Of a stretch of DNA of 64,000 bases, positions 34,504 through 45,019 are shown piece after piece (within the stretch, counting starts at the first letter, position 1; every line of letters begins with the position of its first letter). A program made the translations under genes and the position numbers. This DNA comes from Patulibacter sp. SYSU D01012 (GTDB lineage Bacteria > Actinomycetota > Thermoleophilia > Solirubrobacterales > Solirubrobacteraceae). Location: the NCBI RefSeq assembly GCF_017916475.1, contig NZ_JAFMTB010000001.1, forward strand, positions 1-64,000. The letters are read 5' to 3'. The notes beneath the pieces are model-generated. The model had not been told where the DNA came from and did no database searches. It was given only the letters and a program-made list of their open reading frames with translations.

Positions 34504-36030
34504 TCAGTCCATCTGCGGCATGACGAAGGACGCGCCGCCGGCGGTCGAGTCGCCGTCCCGGGTCGGCTTCGGCCAGCGCTGCGTGACGGTCTTCGTGCGC
34601 GTGTAGAAGCGGATCGCGTCGGGGCCGTGCTGGTTGAGGTCGCCGAAGCCGGAGCGCTTCCAGCCGCCGAACGTGTGGTAGGCGATCGGCACCGGGATCG
34701 GCACGTTCACGCCGACCATGCCCGTGTCGACGCGGCGGGCGAACTCGCGGGCGGTGTGGCCGTCGCGGGTGAAGATCGCCACGCCGTTGCCGTAGTCGTG
34801 CTCGCTCGGGAAGGCCAGCGCCTCCTCGAACGTGTCGACGCGGGCGATCGACAGGACGGGCCCGAAGATCTCCTCCTGGTAGATCCGCATGTCGCGCGTG
34901 ACGCCGTCGAAGAGCGTGCCGGCGACGTAGAAGCCGCCCTCGTCGCCCGCGACCTGGCCCTCGCGCCCGTCGACGACGGCGGTGGCGCCCTCGTCGATGC
35001 CGATCTGGATGTAGTCCTCCACGCGCTTCTTCGCGTCGGCCGTGACGAGCGGGCCGTAGTCGGCGTCGGGATCCGTCGGCGACGAGATCCTCAGCGCCTC
35101 GACCCGCGGCTTGAGGGCCGCGACCAGGCGGTCGGCGGTCTCCTTCCCCACGGGCACCGCGACCGAGATCGCCATGCAGCGCTCGCCGGCCGAGCCGTAG
35201 CCGGCGCCGATGAGCGCGTCGACGACGTCGTCCATGTCGGCGTCGGGCATGACGATCGCGTGGTTCTTCGCCCCGCCGAAGCACTGCGCGCGCTTGCCGG
35301 TCGCCGCCGCGCGCTCGTAGATGTACTGCGCGATCGGGGTGGAGCCGACGAAGCCGACGGCCTTGATCGTCGGGTGGTCGAGGATCGCGTCGACGGCCTC
35401 CTTGTCGCCGTTGACGACGTTGAGGACGCCCTGCGGCAGCCCCGCCTCGAGCGCCAGCTCGGCCAGCCGCAGCGGGACGGAGGGGTCGCGCTCGGAGGGC
35501 TTGAGGACGAACGCGTTGCCGCACGCGATGGCGGGCGCGAGCTTCCACAGCGGGATCATCGCCGGGAAGTTGAACGGCGTGATGCCGGCGACGACGCCGA
35601 GCGGCTGGCGCATCGAGAACACGTCGATGCCGGTGCCGGCGGCGTCCGAGAACTCGCCCTTGAGCAGATGCGGGACGCCCGTGGCGAACTCGGCGACCTC
35701 GAGCCCGCGCTGGATGTCGCCCTTCGCGTCGGGGACCGTCTTGCCGTGCTCGCTCGACAGCAGCTCGGCGAGCTCCTGCATGTGCTCGTTGATCAGGCCG
35801 ACGAAGCGGTTCAGCACCCGCGCGCGCTTCTGCGGGTTCGTCGCCGCCCACGCGGGCTGGGCGGCCGCGGCGTCGCGGACGGCGGCGTCGACCTCGTCCT
35901 TCGACGCGAGCGCGACCTGCGCCTGCACCTGGCCGGTGGACGGGTCGAAGACGTCGGCGAAGCGGCCGGACGTGCCCTCGACGCGGGCGCCCCCGACGAA
36001 GTGCGGGATGACGGTGGAGACGGAGCTCAT
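34504..36030 (-). CDS. mmsA: CoA-acylating methylmalonate-semialdehyde dehydrogenase
   Basis: A 508-residue aldehyde dehydrogenase that converts methylmalonate semialdehyde, NAD and CoA to propionyl-CoA and CO2. Family markers are ITPFNFPAMIPLWKLAPAIA and the catalytic Cys in GYGSAGERCMAISVAV; PIPVPIAYHTFGGWKRSGFGDLNQHGPD is diagnostic of MmsA. First gene of the operon, with a good promoter at 36112-36140 and a leader of about 75 bases. Start ATG at 36030 with GGAAGG upstream. The carboxy tail SFVMPQMD is normal. Confidence 0.95.
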   Translation of the reverse strand: MSSVSTVIPHFVGGARVEGTSGRFADVFDPSTGQVQAQVALASKDEVDAAVRDAAAAQPAWAATNPQKRARVLNRFVGLINEHMQELAELLSSEHGKTVPDAKGDIQRGLEVAEFATGVPHLLKGEFSDAAGTGIDVFSMRQPLGVVAGITPFNFPAMIPLWKLAPAIACGNAFVLKPSERDPSVPLRLAELALEAGLPQGVLNVVNGDKEAVDAILDHPTIKAVGFVGSTPIAQYIYERAAATGKRAQCFGGAKNHAIVMPDADMDDVVDALIGAGYGSAGERCMAISVAVPVGKETADRLVAALKPRVEALRISSPTDPDADYGPLVTADAKKRVEDYIQIGIDEGATAVVDGREGQVAGDEGGFYVAGTLFDGVTRDMRIYQEEIFGPVLSIARVDTFEEALAFPSEHDYGNGVAIFTRDGHTAREFARRVDTGMVGVNVPIPVPIAYHTFGGWKRSGFGDLNQHGPDAIRFYTRTKTVTQRWPKPTRDGDSTAGGASFVMPQMD

Positions 36031-36111
36031 GGCGGGCCTTCCTCTGCGGGCGCCGGGCGGCGCGCGGATCGCATCGTGCGGGTGCCCGGCGTGACGGCGG
36101 GCACACGGGCG

Positions 36112-36140
36112 AATATAGGTGGAAGTCCGACTATCTGCAA
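36112..36140 (-). promoter_or_regulatory. Sigma70-like promoter of the valine operon
   Basis: On the minus strand TTGCAG (36140-36135) and TATATT (36117-36112) are separated by exactly 17 bases, the best housekeeping-type promoter in the window. The -10 element is about 82 bases upstream of the mmsA start. Confidence 0.75.
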
Positions 36141-36191
36141 GGCGCGCGTCGGCGACCGACGCGCGGAGCGGGCGCGGGGCGCGCCGCGGGC

Positions 36192-36341
36192 TCAGCGCGC
36201 GGCGTCGGCGGAGGCGCCCCGGATCGCCGCGTCGAGGGTGCGCTGGACGCGGCGGCTCGAGGTGCGCACGCTCGTGCGGACGATGGCGACGTTGACGCCG
36301 ACCAGGACGGCCGCGAGCAGCAGCGTCCACGCGAGGGACAT
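36192..36341 (-). CDS. Tiny single-pass membrane protein
   Basis: A 49-residue protein with one membrane helix (LAWTLLLAAVLVGVNVAIV) followed by a basic, Ser/Arg-rich cytosolic tail. It ends ASADAAR. The ATG overlaps the stop of a 26-codon reading frame (36341-36421), suggesting coupled translation. A similar tiny protein (N-terminal MSWLAW, Asn within the helix, basic tail) is encoded at 39999-40160 on the other side of the sigma-fusion module. The function is unknown; the pairing around the module suggests a regulatory or structural partner. Confidence 0.6.
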   Translation of the reverse strand: MSLAWTLLLAAVLVGVNVAIVRTSVRTSSRRVQRTLDAAIRGASADAAR

Positions 36342-36421
36342 CACGCGCGGCCCCCGGTCGGGACGCGCCGGACGGCGGCGCGCGAGCGGTGGGCGGTGGC
36401 GGCGGAGCGGGTGGGGCGCAT
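36341..36421 (-). CDS. Possible 26-residue Arg-rich leader peptide
   Basis: A 26-codon frame rich in Arg, Ala and Thr that ends with TGATG overlapping the start of the small membrane protein gene. No clear Shine-Dalgarno. It may be a real leader peptide or chance; the one-base stop/start overlap is the only support. Confidence 0.3.
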   Translation of the reverse strand: MRPTRSAATAHRSRAAVRRVPTGGRA

Positions 36422-36491
36422 GGCGACGAGCGGGTCGGTGCGGCCGCCGGGCGCGACCGCTTCACCCCTATGTCGGAGGAGGCGGCGCCCT

Positions 36492-36500
36492 CCCCCCCCC
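36492..36500. repeat. Poly-C tract (9 nt) after sigma-fusion gene
   Basis: Nine consecutive C residues 18 bases beyond the stop of the sigma-fusion gene. Similar tracts occur at 45-69, 51291-51300, 53792-53799 and 56457-56467. Confidence 0.7.
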
Positions 36501-36517
36501 TGGAATCTCGCGCCGGC

Positions 36518-37935
36518 CTAGGGCGCGTCCTCCACGTCGAACTCCTGGGCGCCGTCCGTCGTCTCCCGCGACGACGCGGCGGCCGCGGCGATCGCCGCGG
36601 CCACGGGCGACGTCGGGGTGGCGGACGACGACGCGGCGGCGGCAGGCGGTCGCGCGGCGACGGCGGGCGCGGCGACGGTCCCGGTGGCCGACGCCGGCTG
36701 GCCGGCGGGCGGGACCGCGGCGGCCGGGGTCGCGGCGGCGACGGTCGCGGCCGCCTCCGCGGCGACCGCCGCCGCGGACGCGGCGCGCTCCCGGGCGCGC
36801 GCGGCGCGGGCGCGCTCGCGGGCCGCGCGGCGGGCGGCCGTGCGCCGGGCCGCGCGGGCGTCGGCGCGGGCCTGCGCGGCCGCGCGCTCGCCGGCGTCCG
36901 CCGCCGCCTGCACCGCGGCGCTGGCGACGGCCCCCACGGACGCCGAGGCCGTCGCGGGGCCCGCGTCGGTCGCCGGCGATCGCCCGCTCTGCAGGGCGGC
37001 GACCGCGACGGCCGCCGCGACCACGCCGGCGACCGCCCCGCCCGCGACCAGCCGCGTGCTGCGCTGCGCCGCGCGGCCGCCGCTGCGGGCGGCGCGCGAT
37101 CCCCCGGCCGACGCCGAGGTGGCGGCGGCGGTGCCGCCGGCGCCCAGCCCCAGCGCGGTCGCCAGCCACGGCAGCCCGACGGGCGGGACGAGCGCGGACA
37201 GGCCGCGCAGCTGCCGCACGAGCGCCCGGCAGCCGGGGCAGCCGCGCAGGTGCGCGAGCGCCAAGGGCATGCGCTCGCCCTCCGGGTCCAGCACGTCGAG
37301 CGCGTAGGCGGTGACGAGCGAGCGCTGCTCCTCGCACCAGCGACCCGCCGTCACCTGGCCGACGAGCCCGGCCAGCGTGCGCGAGACGCCGTCCATGATC
37401 TTCTCCATCCGCGGCGGCGAGACGCCGAGCGCGGCGGCCGCCTCGCGGCGCGTCAGGCCGTGCAGGTAGCAGAGCGCGGCGGCCTTCCGCTCGCGCTCGC
37501 CCAGGCGCTCGCGCAGCCCCTGGACGACCTCGCGCAGGCGCCGCTCGTCGTCCAGCCGATCGACGACGTCGGGCGCCGCGTCGGGCAGCGCCGCGTCGGG
37601 GTCCAGGTCGGCGTGGCGGTCGGGGTGCATCCGCCGGTACTCGTCGACGGAGCGGTAGTAGGCCGCCTGCGTCAGGAAGCCGCCGAGGCTGTCGATCCGC
37701 TCGCCGCCCGCCAGCTTCGCGTGCAGCGTGTGCCACGCCTGGTTGTACGCCGCGTCCAGATCCGCGTCGTCCAGCGTCATCCCGCCGCGGGCGAGCTTGG
37801 CGGCGAGCGCGGCGCGCACGGTCGGACGCAGCCGGTCGTACTCGGCCGCGATCGCCTCGTCGGCCCGGCGGCGAGCGCGCCGCGAGTCCCGCGAGACCGC
37901 GGCGTCCTCGCGCAGGCCGGGGCGCTCGAGCGTCG

Positions 37936-37939
<4 letters not shown>
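36518..37939 (-). CDS. Sigma factor-like/anti-sigma zinc-finger transmembrane fusion protein (copy B)
   Basis: A 473-residue fusion. Residues about 50-110 resemble sigma region 2 (DLDAAYNQAWHTLHAKL, GGFLTQAAYYRSVDEYRR), about 140-185 sigma region 4 (LGERERKAAALCYLHGLTR, LGVSPPRMEKIMDGV), and about 200-245 an anti-sigma zinc finger (CEEQ then LAHLRGCPGC, the H-x3-C-x2-C pattern). A membrane helix (LVAGGAVAGVVAAAVAVAAL, near 295) is followed by an Ala/Arg-rich helical segment and an Ala/Pro/Ser/Thr tail outside the cell. It would tether a sigma-like DNA-binding head to the membrane. GTG start overlaps the secreted-protein stop (GTGA). Paralogue at 41931-43433. Confidence 0.82.
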
Positions 37940-39702
<1,763 letters not shown>

Positions 39703-39998
39703 GCCCCGAGTCCACCACGGCCGCCGCGCCGTTCCGAGCGGTCTGGACGGCGACGGACGCCCGAACCGCGATCCTGGACGATCGGGCGAGGCGTCGCCCT
39801 GGACGTCCTTCCGCTCAAGACCTGGGCGCTCCGGCCGAAGGGCGGCGTCCGCCGCGGAGCCGCGGGGGGGGCGTTCGGCGGGCTCGGCCGACAGGCGGAC
39901 GAACGGCCGCGCGCGGCGGCCGCCGACCCGCCGAGGCCCATGCTCCCGTCCGACCGCCCTGCCCCCTGCCGCCCCGCGACCGCCCCGGGGGTCCGCGC

Positions 39999-40160
39999 AT
40001 GAGCTGGCTCGCCTGGCTGGCGCTCGGCCTGACGCTGTGGGCGGCGGTGAACGGGGCCGTCGTGGTGGTCGCCGTGCGCGTCGGGCGCCGGCGCCGCGCG
40101 GCCCGGTCGCCGCGGCGCGAGCGCGACGACCGCGCGGGCGGGGCCGCGGTCGCGGGCTAG
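39999..40160 (+). CDS. Tiny single-pass membrane protein
   Basis: A 53-residue protein with a helix LAWLALGLTLWAAVNGAVVVVAV and a strongly basic tail (RVGRRRRAARSPRRERDD). It shows a single Asn in the membrane segment, as does the 49-residue protein at 36192-36341, to which it may be related. It is read away from the secreted-protein gene at 37936-39702, with 296 bases of otherwise empty sequence between them. A hairpin follows at 40178-40200. No function is known. Confidence 0.6.
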   Translation: MSWLAWLALGLTLWAAVNGAVVVVAVRVGRRRRAARSPRRERDDRAGGAAVAG

Positions 40161-40177
40161 CCGCGCCCCGGAGCGCT

Positions 40178-40200
40178 CCCGCCCGCCCCCCGCGGGCGGG
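40178..40200. terminator. GC hairpin between tiny membrane protein and crotonase
   Basis: Stem CCCGCCCG/CGGGCGGG (8 bp) with a 7-base loop, between converging stops at 40160 and 40235. Confidence 0.6.
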
Positions 40201-40234
40201 CGTCGGGGCGCCCGTCCGCGGCGGCCGGAGCCGG

Positions 40235-41122
40235 TCACGGCCGCCCGTCGAGCCCGTCGACCTCGGCCGCCGTCGGGATCGGGCCGCCGCCGTCGGGGAT
40301 GAGCCGGCCCTGATCGCGCCAGCGCACCGCGGCGTCGAACCCGTGCTGCTGCGCGAAGTCGACGAACCAGCGGCCCTCGGGCGAGTGCCGCGTGACGCCG
40401 TCGAAGAACGTCGCGAGCGTCTGCGTGCTCTGCAGGCCCATGTTGTCGAGCGCCTGGTTGACCATGAGCTTCTGCATCGCGAGCTGGTTGGTCGGCACGC
40501 TGGCCATGCGCCCCGCCAGGCGGTCGACGGCGGCGTCGAGCTCGTCCGCCGGGACCGCCTCGATCACGAGCCCCCAGTCGCGGGCCTGCCGGCCGTCGAT
40601 CGTGTCGCCGGTCAGCAGCATCCGCTTGGCCCGCTCGGCGCCCAGGCGGTACACCCACATCGCGGTCGTCGGGCAGCCCCACACCCGGGCGGGCATGTAG
40701 CCGATGCGGGCGTCCTCGGCCATGACGACCAGGTCGCAGCAGAGCGCGATGTCGCTGCCGCCGGCGACGGCGTACCCGTGGACCTTGGCGATCGTCGGCT
40801 TGAGCGACCGCCACAGCGAGAAGAACGCGTCGGTGTTCGCCCGCATCTTGCGGTAGTCGCGGATCGGATCCCACACCGCGCCCTGGTGCTCCTCCCCGCC
40901 CTCGGCGTAGCGCTTCAGGTCGTAGCCGGCGCTGAACGCCCGCCCGGCCCCCTGCAGGACGATCACGCGCACGTCGTCGTCCTCGTTCGCGTGCGCGACG
41001 GCGGCGGCGAGCTCCCGGGCCATCTCCCCGGTGATCGCGTTGAGCCGCTCGGGCCGGTCGAGCGTGATGTAGGCGCGGCGGTCGCGGCGCTCGTAGCGGA
41101 GGGTCTCGGCGGTGAACGGCAT
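40235..41122 (-). CDS. Crotonase/enoyl-CoA hydratase family protein
   Basis: A 295-residue crotonase. Oxyanion-hole segments are AFSAGYDLKRYAEGG and KVHGYAVAGGSDIALCCDLV. The usual catalytic Glu pair of hydratases (Glu144/164 in rat enzyme) is not clearly present: the equivalent region reads GYMPARVWGCPTTAMWVYRLG, which suggests another reaction on an acyl-CoA. The gene is divergent from a TetR-family regulator across a perfect inverted repeat at 41179-41196, which includes a TTGACA -35-like hexamer on its strand, so it is probably repressed by that TetR and induced by an acyl-CoA or fatty acid. Downstream 40 residues extend past the crotonase core. Confidence 0.88.
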   Translation of the reverse strand: MPFTAETLRYERRDRRAYITLDRPERLNAITGEMARELAAAVAHANEDDDVRVIVLQGAGRAFSAGYDLKRYAEGGEEHQGAVWDPIRDYRKMRANTDAFFSLWRSLKPTIAKVHGYAVAGGSDIALCCDLVVMAEDARIGYMPARVWGCPTTAMWVYRLGAERAKRMLLTGDTIDGRQARDWGLVIEAVPADELDAAVDRLAGRMASVPTNQLAMQKLMVNQALDNMGLQSTQTLATFFDGVTRHSPEGRWFVDFAQQHGFDAAVRWRDQGRLIPDGGGPIPTAAEVDGLDGRP

Positions 41123-41178
41123 GCGCGTCTCCTGTCGGGCCGCGGCGGGCGGCGGGGCTGGGCGGCCGCGACCGTTTC

Positions 41179-41196
41179 ACAGTCCGCTTGGACTGT
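41179..41196. promoter_or_regulatory. TetR-type operator, perfect 7-4-7 inverted repeat
   Basis: ACAGTCC-gctt-GGACTGT lies midway between the divergent crotonase and TetR genes. A TTGACA hexamer on the minus strand (41199-41194) overlaps its edge, so binding would block crotonase transcription. Confidence 0.75.
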
Positions 41197-41249
41197 CAAC
41201 GTCGGGACGGGCCGTCGGCCGCGGCGGGCGGGCCCGCTAACGTGCGGCC

Positions 41250-41861
41250 GTGATGGCGGGGACGGTCCGGACGGCGCAGCGCGAGCGCACCCACGCCCGG
41301 CTGCTGGACGCCGCGATCGCCTGCCTGCTGGAGGACGGCTACGCCGCGACGACGAACCAGCGCATCCAGGAGCGGGCCGGCGTCTCGCGCGGGGCGCTCC
41401 TGCACCACTTCCCGCGCAAGTCGGCGCTGCTCGTGGCCGCGGTCCACCGGGTCGCGGACGAGCAGCTCGCGCGCCTGGACGGCATCGGCGCGCCCCCGCC
41501 CGGGGCGCCCGGCGCCTTCCGCGCCACCGTCATGGCCGTGCAGCGGGCGATGAGCGGCCCCGCGTTCCTGGCCGCGATGGAGCTGTGGGCCGCCGCCCGC
41601 ACCGACGAGGAGCTGCGGCAGACGCTGTTGCCGGCGGAGCGGCGCCTGGGCCACGCGCTCCGCGCGCTGCTGGCGCCGCACCTGGGCGGCGAGGACGCCG
41701 GCCTGGAGGTCGACGGCCTGCTCGCGCTCCTGCGCGGCCTCGCGCTCACGCAGACGCTCAGCCGCGACCCGGAGCGGGCCACGGCGGTCGTGGGCGCCTG
41801 GGTGGATCGCCTGGCGGCCGACGGCGGGGCCGCCGACCCCGGCCGAGCGGACCGGGACTGA
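41250..41861 (+). CDS. TetR-family transcriptional regulator
   Basis: A 203-residue regulator. The N-terminal TetR helix-turn-helix is RTHARLLDAAIACLLEDGYAATTNQRIQERAGVSRGALLHHFPRK (about residues 13-57). The C-terminal helical domain (about 70-190) binds an unknown ligand. GTG start at 41250 (ATG follows at once); a TAACGT -10-like hexamer at 41238-41243 ends 6 bases before it, so the mRNA may be leaderless. It likely binds the inverted repeat at 41179-41196 and represses both itself and the crotonase. Confidence 0.92.
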   Translation: MMAGTVRTAQRERTHARLLDAAIACLLEDGYAATTNQRIQERAGVSRGALLHHFPRKSALLVAAVHRVADEQLARLDGIGAPPPGAPGAFRATVMAVQRAMSGPAFLAAMELWAAARTDEELRQTLLPAERRLGHALRALLAPHLGGEDAGLEVDGLLALLRGLALTQTLSRDPERATAVVGAWVDRLAADGGAADPGRADRD

Positions 41862-41873
41862 CGGCGCGTCCGC

Positions 41874-41903
41874 CCGACCCGCCGCACGGGCGCGCCGGGT
41901 CGG
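41874..41903. terminator. GC hairpin between TetR and sigma-fusion genes
   Basis: Stem CCGACCCG/CGGGTCGG (8 bp), 14-base loop, between converging stops at 41861 and 41931. Confidence 0.55.
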
Positions 41904-41930
41904 TGCGGCCGCGACCGGGGCGGCCCGCCG

Positions 41931-43433
41931 CTAGCCCTCGGGCTCGAGGCCGAACTCCGCCTGCGCGTCCGTGACCGGCCCCTCCGGCCGCGCGGACCCG
42001 CCCGCCGGGGCGGACGTGGACGTGGCCGGCGGGGCGGAGGCGGTCCCGCCCCCGGCGGCGGACGTGGACGTGACCGGCGGGGACGGGGCGGCCGGCGGGG
42101 ACGCGGCTGCGGCGGGCGTCGTCGGTGCCGGCGACGACGCGGCGCTGCCGCCGGCACCGGCGGACGAGCCGCTCGGCGCCCCCGCGGCGGGGGCCGCGGA
42201 CGCCCGGGCGGCCGCGGCGCGACGGCGGGCCGCCGCCCGGCGCGCCCGCTCGCGACGCGCGGCGCGCTGCGCCGCGGCCCGCCGCGCCCGCCGGCGCTCG
42301 GCGGCGACCGACGACGCGGACGACGACGGCGCGGAGGAGGACGCGGAGGACGCGGAGGACGCGGAGGAGGAGCCGGATCCGGCGGCGGAGGCCGAACCGG
42401 ACGCGGAGGCGGCCCCGCCGGCCGATCCGCCGGTCGACGCGCCGCCGTCCCCGGATCCGCCCGCGGTCAGGGCGACCGCGCCGCCGGCCAGGGCCAGGCA
42501 CGCCGCGATCGCGGCGGCGACGAGCACGCCCGTGCGGCGACCCTCGCGCGCCGCGCGCCGCGCGGCGGCGGTGCCGGACGGCGACGCCGTCCCGCCGTCG
42601 CTCTGCGCCCCCGCGGCCAGGCCGCCCACGCCCCCGGCGCCCACGCCGAGCGCGGCCCACGGCAGCGCGGTCGGCGGGACGAGCGCCGCGATGCCGCGCA
42701 GCTCGCGCACGAGGGCCCGGCAGGCCGCGCAGCCGCGCAGGTGGGCGAGGGCCAGCGGGTAGCGCTCGCCGTCGCGGTCGAGCACGTCCAGGGCGTACGC
42801 GGTGATCAGCGAGCGCTGCTCCTCGCACCAGCGGCCCGCGGCGACCTGGGCGGTGATCGCGGCGACGCTCTTGGAGACGCCGTCCATGATCTTCTCCATC
42901 CGCGACGCCGAGACGCCGAGGACGGCCGCGGCCTGCGGCCGGGTGTAGCCGTGCAGGTAGCAGAGGGCGGCGGCCTTGCGCTCCCGCTCGCCCAGCCGCA
43001 GGCGCAGGCCCTCCATCACCTCGCGCAGGCGGCGCGTGTCGTCCATCCGGTCGTCGACCGCGGGGCCGTCGTCGGCGAACTCGATCTCGGGCGCCACGTC
43101 GGCACGCCGGTCGGGGTGCAGCCGCCGGTACTCGTCGACCGACCGGTAGTAGGCCGCCTGGGTCAGGAAGCCCCCGAGGTTGTCGATCGCCTCGCCGCCG
43201 GCGAGCTTCGCGTGCAGCGTGTGCCACGCCTGGTTGTAGGCCGCGTCCAGATCCGCGTCGTCCAGCTCGACGCCGGTGCGGCGCAGCTTCGACCGCAGCG
43301 ACGCCAGCGTCTTCGGCCGCAGCCGCTCGTACTCCTCGGCGATCGCCCGGTCGGCGCGCAGGCGGGCGCGCCGCGACGCGCGGCCGACCTCGGGCGCCTC
43401 GCGCAGCCCGGCGCCGCGGGCCCCGGCCGTCAC
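41931..43433 (-). CDS. Sigma factor-like/anti-sigma zinc-finger transmembrane fusion protein (copy A)
   Basis: A 500-residue paralogue of the 36518-37939 product. The sigma-like core is nearly identical (DLDAAYNQAWHTLHAKLAGG, LTQAAYYRSVDEYRR, RMEKIMDGVS). The zinc finger has CEEQ...LAHLRGCAACRALV. A membrane helix (TGVLVAAAIAACLALAGGAVAL, near 320) separates the head from a Gly/Ser-rich stretch, an Arg/Ala-rich helix (about 400-440) and a Pro/Ser/Thr tail ending FGLEPEG. Known sigma-fusion relatives include ECF groups carrying C-terminal zinc fingers and membrane segments. GTG start overlaps the upstream stop (GTGA). It is last in a three-gene operon with two secreted proteins. Confidence 0.82.
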   Translation of the reverse strand: MTAGARGAGLREAPEVGRASRRARLRADRAIAEEYERLRPKTLASLRSKLRRTGVELDDADLDAAYNQAWHTLHAKLAGGEAIDNLGGFLTQAAYYRSVDEYRRLHPDRRADVAPEIEFADDGPAVDDRMDDTRRLREVMEGLRLRLGERERKAAALCYLHGYTRPQAAAVLGVSASRMEKIMDGVSKSVAAITAQVAAGRWCEEQRSLITAYALDVLDRDGERYPLALAHLRGCAACRALVRELRGIAALVPPTALPWAALGVGAGGVGGLAAGAQSDGGTASPSGTAAARRAAREGRRTGVLVAAAIAACLALAGGAVALTAGGSGDGGASTGGSAGGAASASGSASAAGSGSSSASSASSASSSAPSSSASSVAAERRRARRAAAQRAARRERARRAAARRRAAAARASAAPAAGAPSGSSAGAGGSAASSPAPTTPAAAASPPAAPSPPVTSTSAAGGGTASAPPATSTSAPAGGSARPEGPVTDAQAEFGLEPEG

Positions 43434-45019
43434 GGCAGCACCCGCACGATCCGCCGGGCGCTGACGGTGCGCCGCCACGGGCGCTGCCGCGACGCGGCGG
43501 CGACCAGGCGGAAGCGGTACTCGGCGCGGCGGCGCGTGTTCGTGAAGCGGTACTTCCACACGACCGTGCCGCGGCTCGTCGTCTCGACGGTGCCGACCGT
43601 GCTCCAGCGGCCACGGACGATCGCCTGCACGTCGACCGGGATCCCGGCCCCGCCGGCGCCGGTGACCCGGCCGCGGAAGGTGGCGACGCGGCCGTTGCGG
43701 ACCGCGCGCGACGGGACGGTCAGGCGCAGGCCGAGGCGGGCGACGAGCTCGGTCTCCTCGGCCGCGCCGGTGACGCCGTCGTCGGCGGGCGTGACGCGCA
43801 GGATCCGCGACTCGCGGGTGCGCGGCAGGGTGAAGCGGCCGGAGGACGACGTCCGCACCCGCGCCACGCGGGTGCCGCGCGCGACGGGGTCGCCGAACGG
43901 CCGGGCGCGCACCTCGAGCGTGACGCCCGCCGCGGGGGTGCCGTCGGCCCAGCGCGCGACGCCGCGGGTGCGGGACCGCTCGGGCAGCGTGATCCGCTCG
44001 GGCAGGCGCAGCACCACGCGCCGGGCCGGCTCGGGCGTCGGCGTGGGGACGACGGGCGGCGGGTTCGGGACGGGCGCGGCGACGACGAACGACGTGGGCG
44101 CGCCGTCCGTGGCGTTGCCCGCCGGGTCGATCGCCCGGGCGACGAGCTGGTGCGGGCCGGGCGCGAGCGCGGCCGTGTCGACGACGAGGCTGCGCTCGGT
44201 GGCCAGCGGGCACGGCGCCGCGGCGGCGTACGGCGGCACGCAGGCGCCGCCGCTGTCGGCGGCGGCGACCAGCCGGCCGTCGACGCGGGCCTCGACGCGG
44301 GCGACGCCGCCGCCGACGTCCGACGCCGGCACCGCGACGACCTGACGGCCGGTGACGGGGCCGTCCAGCAGCGGGCCGCCGAGGACCCCGACCGTGGGCG
44401 CCTCGTCGTCGCGCACGTCGACGGCGCTGCGGTACAGGTCGACCGTCCCCGCCGGGTCCTGGGTGGCGGAGCACCCGGCCGGCGTGGCGCAGCGGACCGC
44501 GATCGCCAGCCCGCGCAGCGTCGTGCCGTCCTGCGTCAGGTTCGCCGGGTCGTCCGGCGCGCCGGGGACGCCCCACGTGCAGCCCGCCGGCGCCGCGAGG
44601 CAGCCCGTGCGGAAGCCGTGGACGCCCAGGCCGTCCGTCTCGGAGAGCCCGGCGGCGTACGAGGACTGGTCGGCCGGCAGCGGCGTGGGCGTCGTCGGCG
44701 CGACCGTGGCCGCCATCCAGGCGCGGTAGCCCGCGATCGTGGCGCCGGGCGGCAGCACGAACCCGAACCCGCTGATGGCGTCCCCGTCGGCGTCGGCCTG
44801 CCCGAGGGTGGCGCGCAGCGCGCCGCCGGCGGCGCAGTCGTCGGCCGTCGTGCCCGCGGTGCCGCCGGCCTGCCAGGCGACGGTCGGCGCGGGCGCGCCC
44901 TCGGGGCCGCGGCACGACCACACGGTGAACGTGCCGGCGTCGGCGTCGGCGGCCGGAACGAGCGCCGCCAGGGTCAGCGGCAGCAGGCCGGCGAGCAGGA
45001 GTCGGCGGAGGACGGTCAT
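43430..45019 (-). CDS. Secreted Ig-like repeat protein (copy A)
   Basis: A 529-residue exported protein. Signal peptide about 1-27 (ending ADADA), then domain 1 starting FTVWSCRGPEGAPAP with SAVDVRDDEAPTVGVLGG and a Cys pair ACVPPYAAAAPC, a short Pro/Thr linker (near 330-345; no long TP repeat), and the two C-terminal beta domains (RWADGTPAAGVTLEVRARPFG; VATFRGRVTGAGG; VDVQAIVRGRWSTVGTVET). Clear paralogue of 37936-39702 with a shorter linker. ATG overlaps the stop of the upstream gene (ATGA). Confidence 0.82.
   Translation of the reverse strand: MTVLRRLLLAGLLPLTLAALVPAADADAGTFTVWSCRGPEGAPAPTVAWQAGGTAGTTADDCAAGGALRATLGQADADGDAISGFGFVLPPGATIAGYRAWMAATVAPTTPTPLPADQSSYAAGLSETDGLGVHGFRTGCLAAPAGCTWGVPGAPDDPANLTQDGTTLRGLAIAVRCATPAGCSATQDPAGTVDLYRSAVDVRDDEAPTVGVLGGPLLDGPVTGRQVVAVPASDVGGGVARVEARVDGRLVAAADSGGACVPPYAAAAPCPLATERSLVVDTAALAPGPHQLVARAIDPAGNATDGAPTSFVVAAPVPNPPPVVPTPTPEPARRVVLRLPERITLPERSRTRGVARWADGTPAAGVTLEVRARPFGDPVARGTRVARVRTSSSGRFTLPRTRESRILRVTPADDGVTGAAEETELVARLGLRLTVPSRAVRNGRVATFRGRVTGAGGAGIPVDVQAIVRGRWSTVGTVETTSRGTVVWKYRFTNTRRRAEYRFRLVAAASRQRPWRRTVSARRIVRVLP

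Noticed and set aside
32737-37314. 1525-codon open frame on the plus strand across the valine operon
   Set aside because: Shadow frame: low-complexity Arg/Asp/Val protein opposite mmsA, the acyl-CoA dehydrogenase and the sigma-fusion gene.
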